44,222 bases of DNA from an uncultured Prevotella sp. (lineage in GTDB: Bacteria; Bacteroidota; Bacteroidia; Bacteroidales; Bacteroidaceae): the NCBI GenBank assembly GCA_934256705.1, contig CAKQPF010000029.1:1-44222 (forward strand), in the 5' to 3' direction. The notes under the pieces were generated by a model. It was not told where the DNA came from. It did not search any database and saw only the letters and a program-made list of their open reading frames with translations. Positions 26,923 through 35,128 of this stretch are shown one piece after another. How positions within the stretch are numbered: the stretch's first letter is position 1; the number at the start of each line of letters is the position of its first letter. Position numbers and translations under genes: made by a program.

Positions 26923-28191
26923 CTATATTTTGATGCACAATATGTCATTTATGTCAGTGAGGAAGTTTGGACTTCGATGCTCGCTTTTGACGTGCCAAGG
27001 CTGCTTTTCCTGACCTTCCACTGCCAGATGGATGCTCTTTACGCCGTGTCGGTGGTTGATATTGTCTATGATTTTCATCAGCGCATTACGCTCCTTGCGC
27101 TTCGGTGTCGTGTCGAAGAGGTCGAGCTGGATGGGGCTTTCGGGATATATGTCGCCGATGATGACTCCCGCACGCTTATACATGACTCCCGGAATGTAGA
27201 TGCTTTCGAGGCTTTGCAGGGCGGCTCGGGTGATGGCGATGGTGTCGGAGGTCGCTGTGGTGAAGGAAATTGTGGCGGCATTGCCGTATTGCATCAGGTC
27301 CTCACGAAAGCGGTTGCTGCCTATGAAGGCTGTTACCTTCCTGCATACGCTGCCCTGTCCGCGGAGCTTGTTGGCGCAACTGCCGGCAAATGATGCCACT
27401 GCGGCCTTCAGAGACTGCAGGTCGCTGACCATCTGTCCGAAGCTATGGCTGGTGCAGATGTTCTGGTTGCGCTTTATCTCAGTGGTGTCTATACATGGAA
27501 TGCCGTTGAGTTCCAGCCATGTCTGGTAACCAGGTTTACTGAAATGGCTCCTTGCCCATGAGTCGCTCTTGTCGGCAAAGTCGAGTGGGGTGGTGATGCC
27601 ATAGTAATTGAGGGTCTCGAATGTGCGACGCCCAATGCCCCAGACATCAGCAAGATCGAATATTTCGAGGGCTTTGCGACGCTTCTCCTCAGTGTCGATA
27701 ATGCAGACGCCGCCATAGCCTTTGTATTGCTTTGCAAACTTTGAGCCTATTTTCGCCAATGTCTTTGATGGGGCAATGCCGATGCTTACCGGTATATCGG
27801 TCCAGAGAAGTATCCGCTCCCTCACTTCCTTCATCATCCCGACGAGGTCGAAATGCTTCTCATAGCCATTGAGATCGCAGAAACTCTCGTCAATGGAGTA
27901 GTTCTCCACGTGGTGTATGGACTTGCGCAGTATGCTGGTGACTCTCTTGCTCATGGCGGCATAGAGCTGCATATTGGTGGAGAATACCTGCACGTCGTAG
28001 TGTTTCACGATGCCTTCCACCTTGAAGATGGGGTCACCACGGTGGAGTCCTATCCTCTTTGCTTCGGGAGTGAGCGCGACGATGCAGCCGTCATTGCTGG
28101 AGAGCACAACGACGGGCTTGCCTTCGAGTCCGGGATGAAACACTTTTTCCACGGAGCAGAAGAATGAGTTGCAGTCTATTAGGGCGTACAT
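26923..28191 (-). CDS. umuC: Y-family translesion DNA polymerase UmuC
   Basis: The 422-residue protein is a full-length UmuC-type DNA polymerase V catalytic subunit. It begins MYALIDCNSFFCSVEKVF with metal-binding Asp6 and has the palm motif NYSIDESFCDL with Asp101-Glu102. Helix-hairpin-helix, little-finger and UmuC C-terminal segments (HRHGVKSIHLA, HRSPNFLTDINDIL) follow. It copies past DNA lesions together with processed UmuD. The ATG at 28191 is chosen because the family starts at this strand; the frame continues 35 codons upstream through a repeat. The umuD-type gene lies 122 bp upstream, so the two form an operon. Confidence 0.95.
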   Translation of the reverse strand: MYALIDCNSFFCSVEKVFHPGLEGKPVVVLSSNDGCIVALTPEAKRIGLHRGDPIFKVEGIVKHYDVQVFSTNMQLYAAMSKRVTSILRKSIHHVENYSIDESFCDLNGYEKHFDLVGMMKEVRERILLWTDIPVSIGIAPSKTLAKIGSKFAKQYKGYGGVCIIDTEEKRRKALEIFDLADVWGIGRRTFETLNYYGITTPLDFADKSDSWARSHFSKPGYQTWLELNGIPCIDTTEIKRNQNICTSHSFGQMVSDLQSLKAAVASFAGSCANKLRGQGSVCRKVTAFIGSNRFREDLMQYGNAATISFTTATSDTIAITRAALQSLESIYIPGVMYKRAGVIIGDIYPESPIQLDLFDTTPKRKERNALMKIIDNINHRHGVKSIHLAVEGQEKQPWHVKSEHRSPNFLTDINDILCIKI

Positions 28192-28197
28192 TGGTTT

Positions 28198-28320
28198 TAA
28201 ATGAAGAATGAAGAGTGAAGAATGAAGAATCCGGATTACGTTCTTCGGCTTGAGTTTCCTCGTTGAGATTTCATGAGAAGTAAGACTGACTTCCATTCTT
28301 CATTCTTCATTCTTCATTTG
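28198..28320. repeat. Inverted GAATGAA-repeat hairpin between umuD and umuC
   Basis: A minisatellite of GAAGAAT units (28198-28230) is mirrored by its reverse complement (28292-28319), giving a stem of about 26 bp with one mismatch around a loop of about 60 nt. The right arm includes the umuD stop codon. In the mRNA this would be a strong intercistronic hairpin that could lower umuC expression relative to umuD. Confidence 0.75.
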
Positions 28321-28946
28321 ACAGGTTTATGTATCACATAGGTGACGGTTCCCCAAACCCGGAAAGCGTCGTCTTCAGTAATTTCTATCTTAGGGAAATC
28401 GGGATTGGCAGGTATGAGCCATCCTCTACCTTCACGTATCTCGAAATGCTTCAGGGTGTATTCACCGTTGAGCTCGCATACGGCAACCTCTCTGGGAGAC
28501 GGATTGCGGTTGCTCTTGTCCACTATGACTATGTCGCCATCGTGTATGTCTGCGTCAATCATCGAGTTGCCTGCCACTCGGATAAGGTATGACGCTTCCG
28601 GATTGGGGCATAGCATCTGCAGCAATTCTATATCCTGCGACCGCTCGTCATTGTCGAGGGGAATGGGGAAACCTGCCACTATGCCGATGTCGAAGAAGCG
28701 CAGGTTGGCTTCCTTCACTCGTGTGGCGGGATAGGCTTCGCCCAGCAGGGAGAAGTCCGGCTCTGTAGTATTCATTTCCTTTGCAATGCACATCTTGATG
28801 TATTCCGACTTCTGCTCCTGCATGTCGAGGTGCTTGACCATCTCGCCGGAAGCGCGGAAAGTGTAGGTCCGGGTCTCTTCGGTCCTGCGTGGTCTTCCCG
28901 AACCGGGGCGTGTGCCACCGTGCTTACCTTTCGTTTCTTTTCCCAT
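28314..28946 (-). CDS. umuD: UmuD/LexA-like S24 peptidase with a ribbon-helix-helix-like N-terminal segment
   Basis: The 210-residue protein ends in an S24 peptidase domain. A cleavable Ala91-Gly92 bond lies in IVAGFPIP, the serine nucleophile is Ser128 (AGNSM) and the general base is Lys166 (TLKHF). After RecA-stimulated self-cleavage it would join UmuC. Unlike classical UmuD (about 140 residues), it has 75 extra N-terminal residues. These hold a basic GGTRPGSGRPRR motif and a strand-helix-helix segment (TYTFRASGEMVKHLDM, then EYIKMCIAKEM) typical of ribbon-helix-helix DNA binders. It may therefore repress its own operon. The ATG at 28946 is chosen because an upstream TTG lies inside the -7 box. 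Confidence 0.9.
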   Translation of the reverse strand: MGKETKGKHGGTRPGSGRPRRTEETRTYTFRASGEMVKHLDMQEQKSEYIKMCIAKEMNTTEPDFSLLGEAYPATRVKEANLRFFDIGIVAGFPIPLDNDERSQDIELLQMLCPNPEASYLIRVAGNSMIDADIHDGDIVIVDKSNRNPSPREVAVCELNGEYTLKHFEIREGRGWLIPANPDFPKIEITEDDAFRVWGTVTYVIHKPVK

Positions 28947-28964
28947 ATCTACTTGTTTTGGGTG

Positions 28965-28972
28965 CAAAGGTA
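28965..28972 (-). promoter_or_regulatory. Promoter -7 box of umuDC
   Basis: The minus strand reads TACCTTTGCACCC, a perfect TAnnTTTG box. Transcription should start near 28961, leaving a leader of about 15 nt before the ATG at 28946. The box lies 7 bp from a long palindrome. Confidence 0.8.
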
Positions 28973-28979
28973 ATAATAA

Positions 28980-29010
28980 TTTTTGAAATATGTATTACAT
29001 TTTTCAAAAA
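28980..29010. promoter_or_regulatory. 31-bp palindromic operator candidate upstream of umuDC
   Basis: TTTTTGAAATATGTA (28980-28994) faces TACATTTTTCAAAAA (28996-29010) around one central base, matching at 14 of 15 positions. It covers the region where the -33 element should lie, about 15-45 bp upstream of the transcription start. A bound dimer or tetramer would block the promoter. The UmuD-like protein with its ribbon-helix-helix segment is the obvious candidate binder; this is an inference. Confidence 0.7.
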
Positions 29011-29230
29011 ATGTTTGTTTTTGGGTGGCGTTCTTCATAGGCTGTTTCAAAAAAACACGGCGGAGTAATGGAATTGCAAACGCCCTGTTTTGTTTTTTTT
29101 TGTAGCATTAAGAGAAGGAATAGACGTAAAAAATATTAAAATAAGGGCTTTCAGGCTTGAAAAATGCTAAAAAATGAGAAAAGTCGGGATGAATATCCCT
29201 GAACTTGTGGCTTGACATCTATATTTTTTG

Positions 29231-29238
29231 TATCTTTG
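29231..29238 (+). promoter_or_regulatory. Promoter -7 box overlapping a start site
   Basis: TATCTTTG fits TAnnTTTG. A TTGAC lies 16 bp upstream (29212-29216), closer than the usual 19-21 bp. The next bases are CAATGATG, so transcription would start on or next to the start codon. The preceding 29011-29230 stretch is A/T-rich and shows no gene. Confidence 0.65.
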
Positions 29239-29240
29239 CA

Positions 29241-29624
29241 ATGATGAATCGTTGGGTGAAACTTATATTATTGACACTTGTGATGGTGCTCAAGGGTACC
29301 GTCACGATGAATGCTGCCAATATGGATATTGACAGCAATGGCAGAGTATGCGCTGTAGTGTCAGACCCGAACCAGAAGGAGCAGGCTGTCATCCATGATT
29401 CATCGCAAAACTATCGTGTATGCAGTTCGCGCCCAAGCCGCACTGTTCCTGTAAACTGTTTTGCAAAGCAAGATAGCAGACACGTACACAAGTTTATTCT
29501 GTTTAACTTCAAAGACCCCATACAGCATCATCATCGTCAGAGAAACCATGTCCGCGTTTCCCGTCTGATGCCTGAGCCTTCGTGTGAATATTATGTGTTC
29601 ACACTGAGGCGGCTATTGTGTTAG
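29241..29624 (+). CDS. Small exported protein of unknown function, possibly leaderless
   Basis: From the first of two adjacent ATG codons the product has 127 residues. It begins with a positively charged, hydrophobic signal-like segment (NRWVKLILLTLVMVLKG) and a possible cleavage site near NAA, so it may be exported. The mature part has several cysteines and a His-rich patch (QHHHRQRNHVR), but no family that I recognise. The promoter -7 box ends two bases before the first ATG, so the mRNA may have no leader, or translation may begin at an internal ATG. The gene faces away from umuDC. A 183-bp gap follows. Confidence 0.6.
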   Translation: MMNRWVKLILLTLVMVLKGTVTMNAANMDIDSNGRVCAVVSDPNQKEQAVIHDSSQNYRVCSSRPSRTVPVNCFAKQDSRHVHKFILFNFKDPIQHHHRQRNHVRVSRLMPEPSCEYYVFTLRRLLC

Positions 29625-29763
29625 CGTATTATTTGTTTTTTTTATGAGCAGACGGTAATGATGTCAGAATGACTTCCTGTCTGCCCTCTTATCCTATCCC
29701 GTTAAGGTGACATTCATCAATGCCGCAAGGGAAGATTATCCAATTCACAATCTAATGATAACC

Positions 29764-29786
29764 TCCTGTCTTACAATAAGGAGGAA
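29764..29786 (+). promoter_or_regulatory. Small hairpin ahead of the 129-residue gene
   Basis: CCTCCT and AGGAGG form a 6-bp stem around an 11-nt loop, 22 bp before the start codon of the next gene. The 3' arm resembles a Shine-Dalgarno sequence but lies too far from the ATG and is paired, so its role is unclear. Confidence 0.3.
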
Positions 29787-29807
29787 TAAAAAAACAATAA
29801 TACAACA

Positions 29808-30197
29808 ATGGCAAATTTCAATTCATTGCACATAGCAGAGCCACTCTCTGCCGACAATCGTATCACAGTAAAGAAAGGATTTCTTGGTTTCGGATCAAAG
29901 GTAGTCTATAACCCTACATCCAGCAAGGTGAAATCATATATAAAGGAATACAGCCCGGCTGACGGAGAGAGAATCGTCAAGATTCTTACCCGTCCGGTTT
30001 CTGAAATCGACTCTGCCAAGACGGAGCGTTTCACCGAGTCTGCCATCGGACAGTATATGCTGGAGATGTGTCTCAGCGAGGATCACAAGTTTGCTGCCCT
30101 CCAGCTTCAGCGCTTCTCCGACTTCAGTTTCAAGCCTGTCTCCGAGCTGAAGGTGTATGAAGGCGATAGCGCCGCTGCCATAGCATCGCTGTTTTAA
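29808..30197 (+). CDS. Hypothetical 129-residue protein
   Basis: The protein is not recognised. It has no signal peptide or membrane span and should be cytoplasmic. Short beta-prone pieces (VKKGFLGFGSKVVYN) are followed by a helical region with the segment AIGQYMLEMCLSEDHKFAALQLQRFSDF. Codon use and frame integrity look normal. It starts with ATG at 29808 after an A-rich tract, typical of Bacteroidetes leaders. The next gene on the same strand begins 222 bp later across a C-rich, possibly Rho-sensitive stretch, so the two may not be co-transcribed. Confidence 0.7.
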   Translation: MANFNSLHIAEPLSADNRITVKKGFLGFGSKVVYNPTSSKVKSYIKEYSPADGERIVKILTRPVSEIDSAKTERFTESAIGQYMLEMCLSEDHKFAALQLQRFSDFSFKPVSELKVYEGDSAAAIASLF

Positions 30198-30419
30198 GAC
30201 GCTTGCCTGTAGTAGCACCTCTGCAAGCCACAGACCAACGCCCACCAACCACCGTATCAGCCATATTCCGCTCCCAGTCCCCAACGGTGTCAGCCACCGT
30301 CCTTGGCGTATTCCGACCCACAGCCCGACGGCACCAGCCAGCCACTGTGTTGCCCGCGTTACCGGGCAATCCCAATAACCCACAACCAACAACCCACAAC
30401 CCATAACCATAATAATAAA
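30198..30419 (+). promoter_or_regulatory. C-rich, G-poor leader; possible Rho-dependent termination or attenuation site
   Basis: This 222-bp gap has a plus strand rich in CCA, CAC and ACC words and poor in G over most of its length. That is the composition expected of a rut site for Rho. It includes a short hairpin TTGCCCG/CGGGCAA near 30349-30369 and then ACAACC words up to the start codon of the permease gene. No gene is visible. The Rho role is an inference from composition only. Confidence 0.4.
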
Positions 30420-32243
30420 ATGACCATAACCATAACCGTATTGATAGTGACTATAGCCATGTTTATCTGGGGAAGAGTAAGAGGTGACATAGTGGCATTG
30501 TCAGCGCTAATGATACTTACCGCTACCGGAGTCCTCACCACAAGTGAGGCTCTGAGTGGCTTCTCGTCTCCCATTGTCGTGATGATGGTAGGACTCTTTG
30601 TCGTGGGAGGTGCTATCCTGCAGACAGGATTGGCACAATCGGCAGGCAATAGCATATCCCGAATGGCAAAAGGAAATGAGGTGAGAGCATTCATCCTCGT
30701 CATGCTGGCGACGTCATTCATGGGCGCTTTCGTCAGCAATACGGGCACTGTGGCCATCATGATGCCGATCATCATGAGCATGGCGGTGGGGTCTGGCATA
30801 CGCTCTTCGCGTCTTCTGATGCCTGTGGCATTCGCCGGAAGCCTTGGAGGAATGCTGACGCTGATAGGTACTCCACCAAACCTTGTCATCAGCGAGACCC
30901 TCGAAGAGCATGGTTTCGCACCTCTGGGATTCTTCACTTTCCTTCCTGTCGGTCTGACAGTCATAGCCGTAGGCCTGGCAGTGCTGCTGCCGATGAGTCT
31001 GCTGCTTGTCAAGAAGAATGACAAACAGCAGAATGCGGACCAGGGAAAGAGCGTGGATGACCTTGCGGAGCAATACCATCTGCATGAGAATCTGTATAAG
31101 TACAGCGTAGGCAGTCAGAAAGGAGGACTGGCAGGCAAGAAGGTGCAGGACCTGGATCTGCAGAACAGATACGGACTGACCATCCTCGAAATACGCAATG
31201 AGACCAGGAAAGCCCTCGGAAAGGACATACGTCAGAATATGGTGTGGGCTGATACTGTCATCAGCCAGGATGACATCCTCTATTTCTATGGAGACAAAGA
31301 GGCGATGGAACGCTTTGCCGCCGACTATCATCTCATGAGGATGAAAGCGGAAGGTCTGGATTTCTATGACATCGGAATATCCGAAATAGTGGTGCTCCCT
31401 ACATCCCACCTCATAGGATCCCGCATCAGGAGCTCACGCCTTCGTGAAGATTATTCCGTCAATATCCTCAGCATACGCAGAAATGAGAAGTACATCAAGG
31501 AGGAACTCTGTGACCACCGTCTGCAGAATGGCGACATATTGCTCGTGCAGGGCGAGTGGGACAAGATAATGCAGATGAACCATGAGAATGAGAACTGGGT
31601 GGTATTAGGTCGTCCGGACATGCTCATGGAGAGGGTTTCCCTTGACTATAAGGCACCTGTTGCCGCTGCCATAATGATAGTGATGATAGCGCTGATGGTG
31701 TTCGACTTCATTCCTGTAGCGCCAGTGACAGCCGTCATCATCGCTGCCTTGCTTACTGTCTTTGCAGGATGCTTCCGCAGTGTCGATGCGGCATACAAGA
31801 CCATCAACTGGGAGAGCATAGTCCTCATCGCTGCCATGATGCCTATGTCCACGGCTTTGGGGAAGACTGGCGTATCGCAAATCGTCTCCGAAACGCTGGT
31901 AAGCAGTCTCGGAGCGATAGGTCCTTACGCGTTGCTCTGTGGCATTTACTTCACCACCTCACTGATGACAATGTTTATCAGCAACACCGCCACAGCAGTC
32001 CTTATGGCTCCTATCGCCCTATCTGCTGCTCAGCAGACAGGAGTAAGCCCTTATTCTTTCATGTTTGCTGTCACTTTAGGCGCCAGCATGTGCTTCGCAT
32101 CGCCTTTCTCTACACCGCCTAATGCATTGGTGATGAAGGCGGGACGCTACACTTTCATGGATTACATCAAGGTGGGACTGCCGTTGCAGGTCATCATCGG
32201 TCTTGTAATGACTATCATCCTGCCATTGCTCTTCTCATTCTGA
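30420..32243 (+). CDS. SLC13/DASS-type permease with two TrkA-C domains
   Basis: The 607-residue inner-membrane protein has two hydrophobic halves (about residues 1-200 and 400-607), as in the Na+/dicarboxylate or sulfate (CitMHS/SLC13) superfamily. The helix-entry motifs SNTGTVAIMMPI and ISNTATAVLMAPIALS and the segment GTPPNLVIS are characteristic. The central soluble part (about 220-370) contains two TrkA-C (RCK-C) domains (GKKVQDLDLQNRYGLTILEI and IGSRIRSSRLREDYSVNILSI). This arrangement is typical of bacterial SLC13 permeases. The exact substrate (sulfate, dicarboxylate or other anion) cannot be told. The ATG at 30420 is chosen because the upstream extension is repeat-derived. Confidence 0.9.
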   Translation: MTITITVLIVTIAMFIWGRVRGDIVALSALMILTATGVLTTSEALSGFSSPIVVMMVGLFVVGGAILQTGLAQSAGNSISRMAKGNEVRAFILVMLATSFMGAFVSNTGTVAIMMPIIMSMAVGSGIRSSRLLMPVAFAGSLGGMLTLIGTPPNLVISETLEEHGFAPLGFFTFLPVGLTVIAVGLAVLLPMSLLLVKKNDKQQNADQGKSVDDLAEQYHLHENLYKYSVGSQKGGLAGKKVQDLDLQNRYGLTILEIRNETRKALGKDIRQNMVWADTVISQDDILYFYGDKEAMERFAADYHLMRMKAEGLDFYDIGISEIVVLPTSHLIGSRIRSSRLREDYSVNILSIRRNEKYIKEELCDHRLQNGDILLVQGEWDKIMQMNHENENWVVLGRPDMLMERVSLDYKAPVAAAIMIVMIALMVFDFIPVAPVTAVIIAALLTVFAGCFRSVDAAYKTINWESIVLIAAMMPMSTALGKTGVSQIVSETLVSSLGAIGPYALLCGIYFTTSLMTMFISNTATAVLMAPIALSAAQQTGVSPYSFMFAVTLGASMCFASPFSTPPNALVMKAGRYTFMDYIKVGLPLQVIIGLVMTIILPLLFSF

Positions 32244-32323
32244 TTTTTCATCTTTTTCCATTAAAAATCAAGGGGAAAGAACTTTTTTCCGGTTATTAGT
32301 GTACTTTTTACAAAAATAATATG

Positions 32324-32331
32324 TAAATTTG
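32324..32331 (+). promoter_or_regulatory. Promoter -7 box of the GH51 gene
   Basis: TAAATTTG fits TAnnTTTG. The leader to the ATG at 32442 would be about 105 nt. No clear -33 TTTG was found at the expected distance. Confidence 0.5.
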
Positions 32332-32441
32332 TACCCGAAAGCAATAAGCCTGTCATGATATCAGTCTCATATACTGATGTCATGCTTTGGCGTTTGTGTG
32401 TAAAACTACTAATAATAAATATCAGTACTAACCTCATTTAC

Positions 32442-34895
32442 ATGAAGAAAAAATCAATTCTTACAGCCTTTCTCGGCGCAATGGCGATGTCCGCATGGGC
32501 AAACCATCCGGATTCCGTCTATATCAAGCCGGACGTGAACAATGGTGTGCGCGATTTTCAGATCGCTTATTCCGTGGATGGAAAGCACTGGAAGCATGTC
32601 TCCTGCAATCTCTTTGAGAGCGACTATGGCGCATGGGGATCAGAAAAGAAACTCCATTATCCTGTGCTGAGCTATGATGGCAAGATGTTTCATGCCACAT
32701 TCATCCCTAATCTCAAGAATCCGCAGATTGCCAAGACATCGTCCGACAATCTCGCACTCTGGAAACCGCAGGACTATCCATACGTGGATAGCGGAAAATT
32801 CGAGACCTTGAAGCAGCAACAGAAGGAGGCATCCAGCAGAAATGTCATCCGCATTCCGTATTCTGCCCTCGAAAATCTATTCCAGAAGAAGATGCGCGCT
32901 GACCGCAATGCCATGTGGGACAGGGATAATTTCATAGCCAAAGGCAGCGGTATAGCCAAGTCAAAGGACGATATAAAAGCCACTCTCACAATAGATTGGG
33001 ACAATCAGAAGAGCATCTCCACCAATCTTATGGGAATATTCTTCGAGGATATCAGTTATGCGGCAGACGGTGGTCTTTATACGGAATTGATACAGAATCG
33101 CGACTTCGAATATTCTCCGTCCGACCACAAGGGATGGAATCCGAACACGGCTTGGCGACTTGAAGGCAACGGAACCGAATGGACCATTGCCACGTCCGAC
33201 CCTATCCACCGTAACAATCCGCATTATTCAGTCCTCTCCACGTCAGTTCCAGGAGCTAAGCTCATCAATGAAGGCTGGGATGGAATCGTGCTGAAGAAGG
33301 GTGAGAAATATGACCTCTCACTCTTTACGAGAGGACAGGGCAAGGTGAAAGTGTCTCTCGTGGATGAAAAAGGCAACACTCTGGCTTCCACTGTTTTCAA
33401 GGCTGGCGGCACGAAATGGCAGAGAAGCAAGGCCGTAGTCACTCCTGCCACGTCGGCGGAGAAGGCTTCACTCGTCATCGAACCTATGCAGAAGGGCAGT
33501 ATCGACATGGATTTCGTCTCCCTATTCCCACGCTCCACATTCCGCGGACGACAGAACGGACTGCGCAAGGACCTTGCTGAAGTGGTGGCTGACCTGAAGC
33601 CTCGCTTCGTGCGCTTCCCGGGAGGATGCGCCACTCACGGACAAGGCATCAACAATATCTATCACTGGCAGGCTACTATCGGTGAACTATGGGAGCGCCA
33701 GCCCGACATGAATATCTGGAACTATCACCAGACCCGTGGACTCGGATTCTATGAATATTTCCAGTTTTGTGAGGATATTGGAGCAGAACCACTGCCTGTC
33801 CTCGCAGCAGGAGTGCCTTGCCAGAACTCCTATCGTGGCGGTGCCGGACAGCAAGGCGGCATTCCTTTCGAGAAAGACCTCAACGGAAAGCCTTCACCTT
33901 ATATATATAATGGCAAGCCTCTCACCATGGAGAGCTATCTACAGGAACTGCTCGACCTCATAGAGTGGGCCAACGGAGACCCGAAGACATCAGCTCTCGC
34001 ACGTCTCAGAGCAAAGGCAGGACACCCGAAGCCATTCAATATGAAGTATCTCGGCATTGGTAATGAAGACCTTATCAGCGATGTGTTCCTTGAGCGTTAC
34101 CATTTCCTTATCGAAGGTGTCAAGAAAGCGCATCCGGAGATTACAGTCATCGGCACGGTAGGTCCGTTCTGGGAAGGTAGCGACTATGAGTATGGATGGA
34201 AAGAGGCAAAGAAGCACAATATAGAAATAGTGGATGAGCACTACTACAACTCTCCAGGATGGTATTTCCATCATCGTGATTTCTATGACACATACGACCG
34301 CAACGGCACGAAAGTGTATCTCGGAGAATGGGCTTCAAAAGGCAATAAGGTGACTAATGCCCTCGTGGAAGCGGCTTATCTCACCAATGTGGAGCGTAAT
34401 GCCGACGTGGTGACGATGACTTCCTATGCTCCGCTGCTTGCAAAAGAGGGACACACCAACTGGAACCCTGACCTCATCTATTTCAATAATACGTCCGTTC
34501 TGCCTACTGCCAATTACTACGTGCAGCGTGCTTTCGGACATAATGCCGGCAACTGTTATGTATATTCCAGTCTTGATGTCAATGGCGGCAATGACGTGAA
34601 AGAGCGAATCGACCACTCTGTCGTGGTGGATGAAGCTACAGGCGACCTTATCATCAAGGTGGTAAGTCTCTTGCCTAAAGCTTCTACGGTAAGCATCCCG
34701 TTGGGAGATAGGATGAATGGCTACAGCAAAGTGGCGGAACACACGCTGATGGCGCAGTCCGCTGACCCTGACAAGCACAAGAAATGGGAGAAATGTGAGA
34801 CAACTCCTTTCACCATCTCCGCTGATCTCTCGCTCGAAATTCCAGCTTATTCCTTCACCGTTCTCAGGCTGAAAAAGGCGAAGGGCAAGAAGTGA
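32442..34895 (+). CDS. Secreted GH51 alpha-L-arabinofuranosidase
   Basis: The 817-residue protein starts with a signal peptide (MKKKSILTAFLGAMAMSAWA). Residues 21-130 resemble a piece of a beta-propeller (YSVDGKHW) and are not part of GH51. The GH51 domain begins near 185 (IFFEDISYAADGGLYTEL). It includes a carbohydrate-binding-like insert (about 265-365), the acid/base Glu542 in YLGIGNED and the nucleophile Glu629 in YLGEWAS. The C-terminal jelly-roll-like segment completes the fold. It should release arabinose from arabinoxylan or arabinan in the periplasm or outside the cell. No other polysaccharide-utilisation gene (SusC/D) is visible nearby. The ATG at 32442 is preferred because it precedes the signal peptide. 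Confidence 0.93.
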   Translation: MKKKSILTAFLGAMAMSAWANHPDSVYIKPDVNNGVRDFQIAYSVDGKHWKHVSCNLFESDYGAWGSEKKLHYPVLSYDGKMFHATFIPNLKNPQIAKTSSDNLALWKPQDYPYVDSGKFETLKQQQKEASSRNVIRIPYSALENLFQKKMRADRNAMWDRDNFIAKGSGIAKSKDDIKATLTIDWDNQKSISTNLMGIFFEDISYAADGGLYTELIQNRDFEYSPSDHKGWNPNTAWRLEGNGTEWTIATSDPIHRNNPHYSVLSTSVPGAKLINEGWDGIVLKKGEKYDLSLFTRGQGKVKVSLVDEKGNTLASTVFKAGGTKWQRSKAVVTPATSAEKASLVIEPMQKGSIDMDFVSLFPRSTFRGRQNGLRKDLAEVVADLKPRFVRFPGGCATHGQGINNIYHWQATIGELWERQPDMNIWNYHQTRGLGFYEYFQFCEDIGAEPLPVLAAGVPCQNSYRGGAGQQGGIPFEKDLNGKPSPYIYNGKPLTMESYLQELLDLIEWANGDPKTSALARLRAKAGHPKPFNMKYLGIGNEDLISDVFLERYHFLIEGVKKAHPEITVIGTVGPFWEGSDYEYGWKEAKKHNIEIVDEHYYNSPGWYFHHRDFYDTYDRNGTKVYLGEWASKGNKVTNALVEAAYLTNVERNADVVTMTSYAPLLAKEGHTNWNPDLIYFNNTSVLPTANYYVQRAFGHNAGNCYVYSSLDVNGGNDVKERIDHSVVVDEATGDLIIKVVSLLPKASTVSIPLGDRMNGYSKVAEHTLMAQSADPDKHKKWEKCETTPFTISADLSLEIPAYSFTVLRLKKAKGKK

Positions 34896-34913
34896 AAAAA
34901 AACATAAGCATAG

Positions 34914-35018
34914 ACATTGAATTGTAAAAGCATAGATATTACCTCCTAATATCTATGCTTTTACCTTGTAATATCTATGCTTTTGCCTCTTAATATCTAT
35001 GCTTTTACTTGCTGATGT
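34914..35018. repeat. 22-bp repeat array B with an 18-bp hairpin
   Basis: One unit in reverse (34914-34935) meets three forward units starting at 34953, 34975 and 34997, each 22 bp. GTAAAAGCATAGATATTA (34924-34941) and its exact reverse complement (34947-34964) form an 18-bp stem with a 5-nt loop. The array lies between the convergent ends of the GH51 gene and hipA and could end transcription from both sides. The unit is the same family as arrays A and C. Confidence 0.85.
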
Positions 35019-35128
35019 GTAAGCCTTTGTAAACCAATATGTTAGGTTTTGCCATTATGTTTCGGGATTTTCTCGGCAATTCTATCCATATTTGACAGCA
35101 ATCCTTCTGTCACCCCATATGTGTATTG

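Noticed and set aside
26923..28296. Longer UmuC start including 35 extra residues
   Set aside because: The extension is encoded by the GAAGAAT repeat between umuD and umuC and does not match the family.
29764..29786. AGGAGG as a Shine-Dalgarno site for the 129-residue gene
   Set aside because: It lies more than 20 bp from the ATG and is paired in a hairpin; Bacteroidetes rarely rely on such sites.
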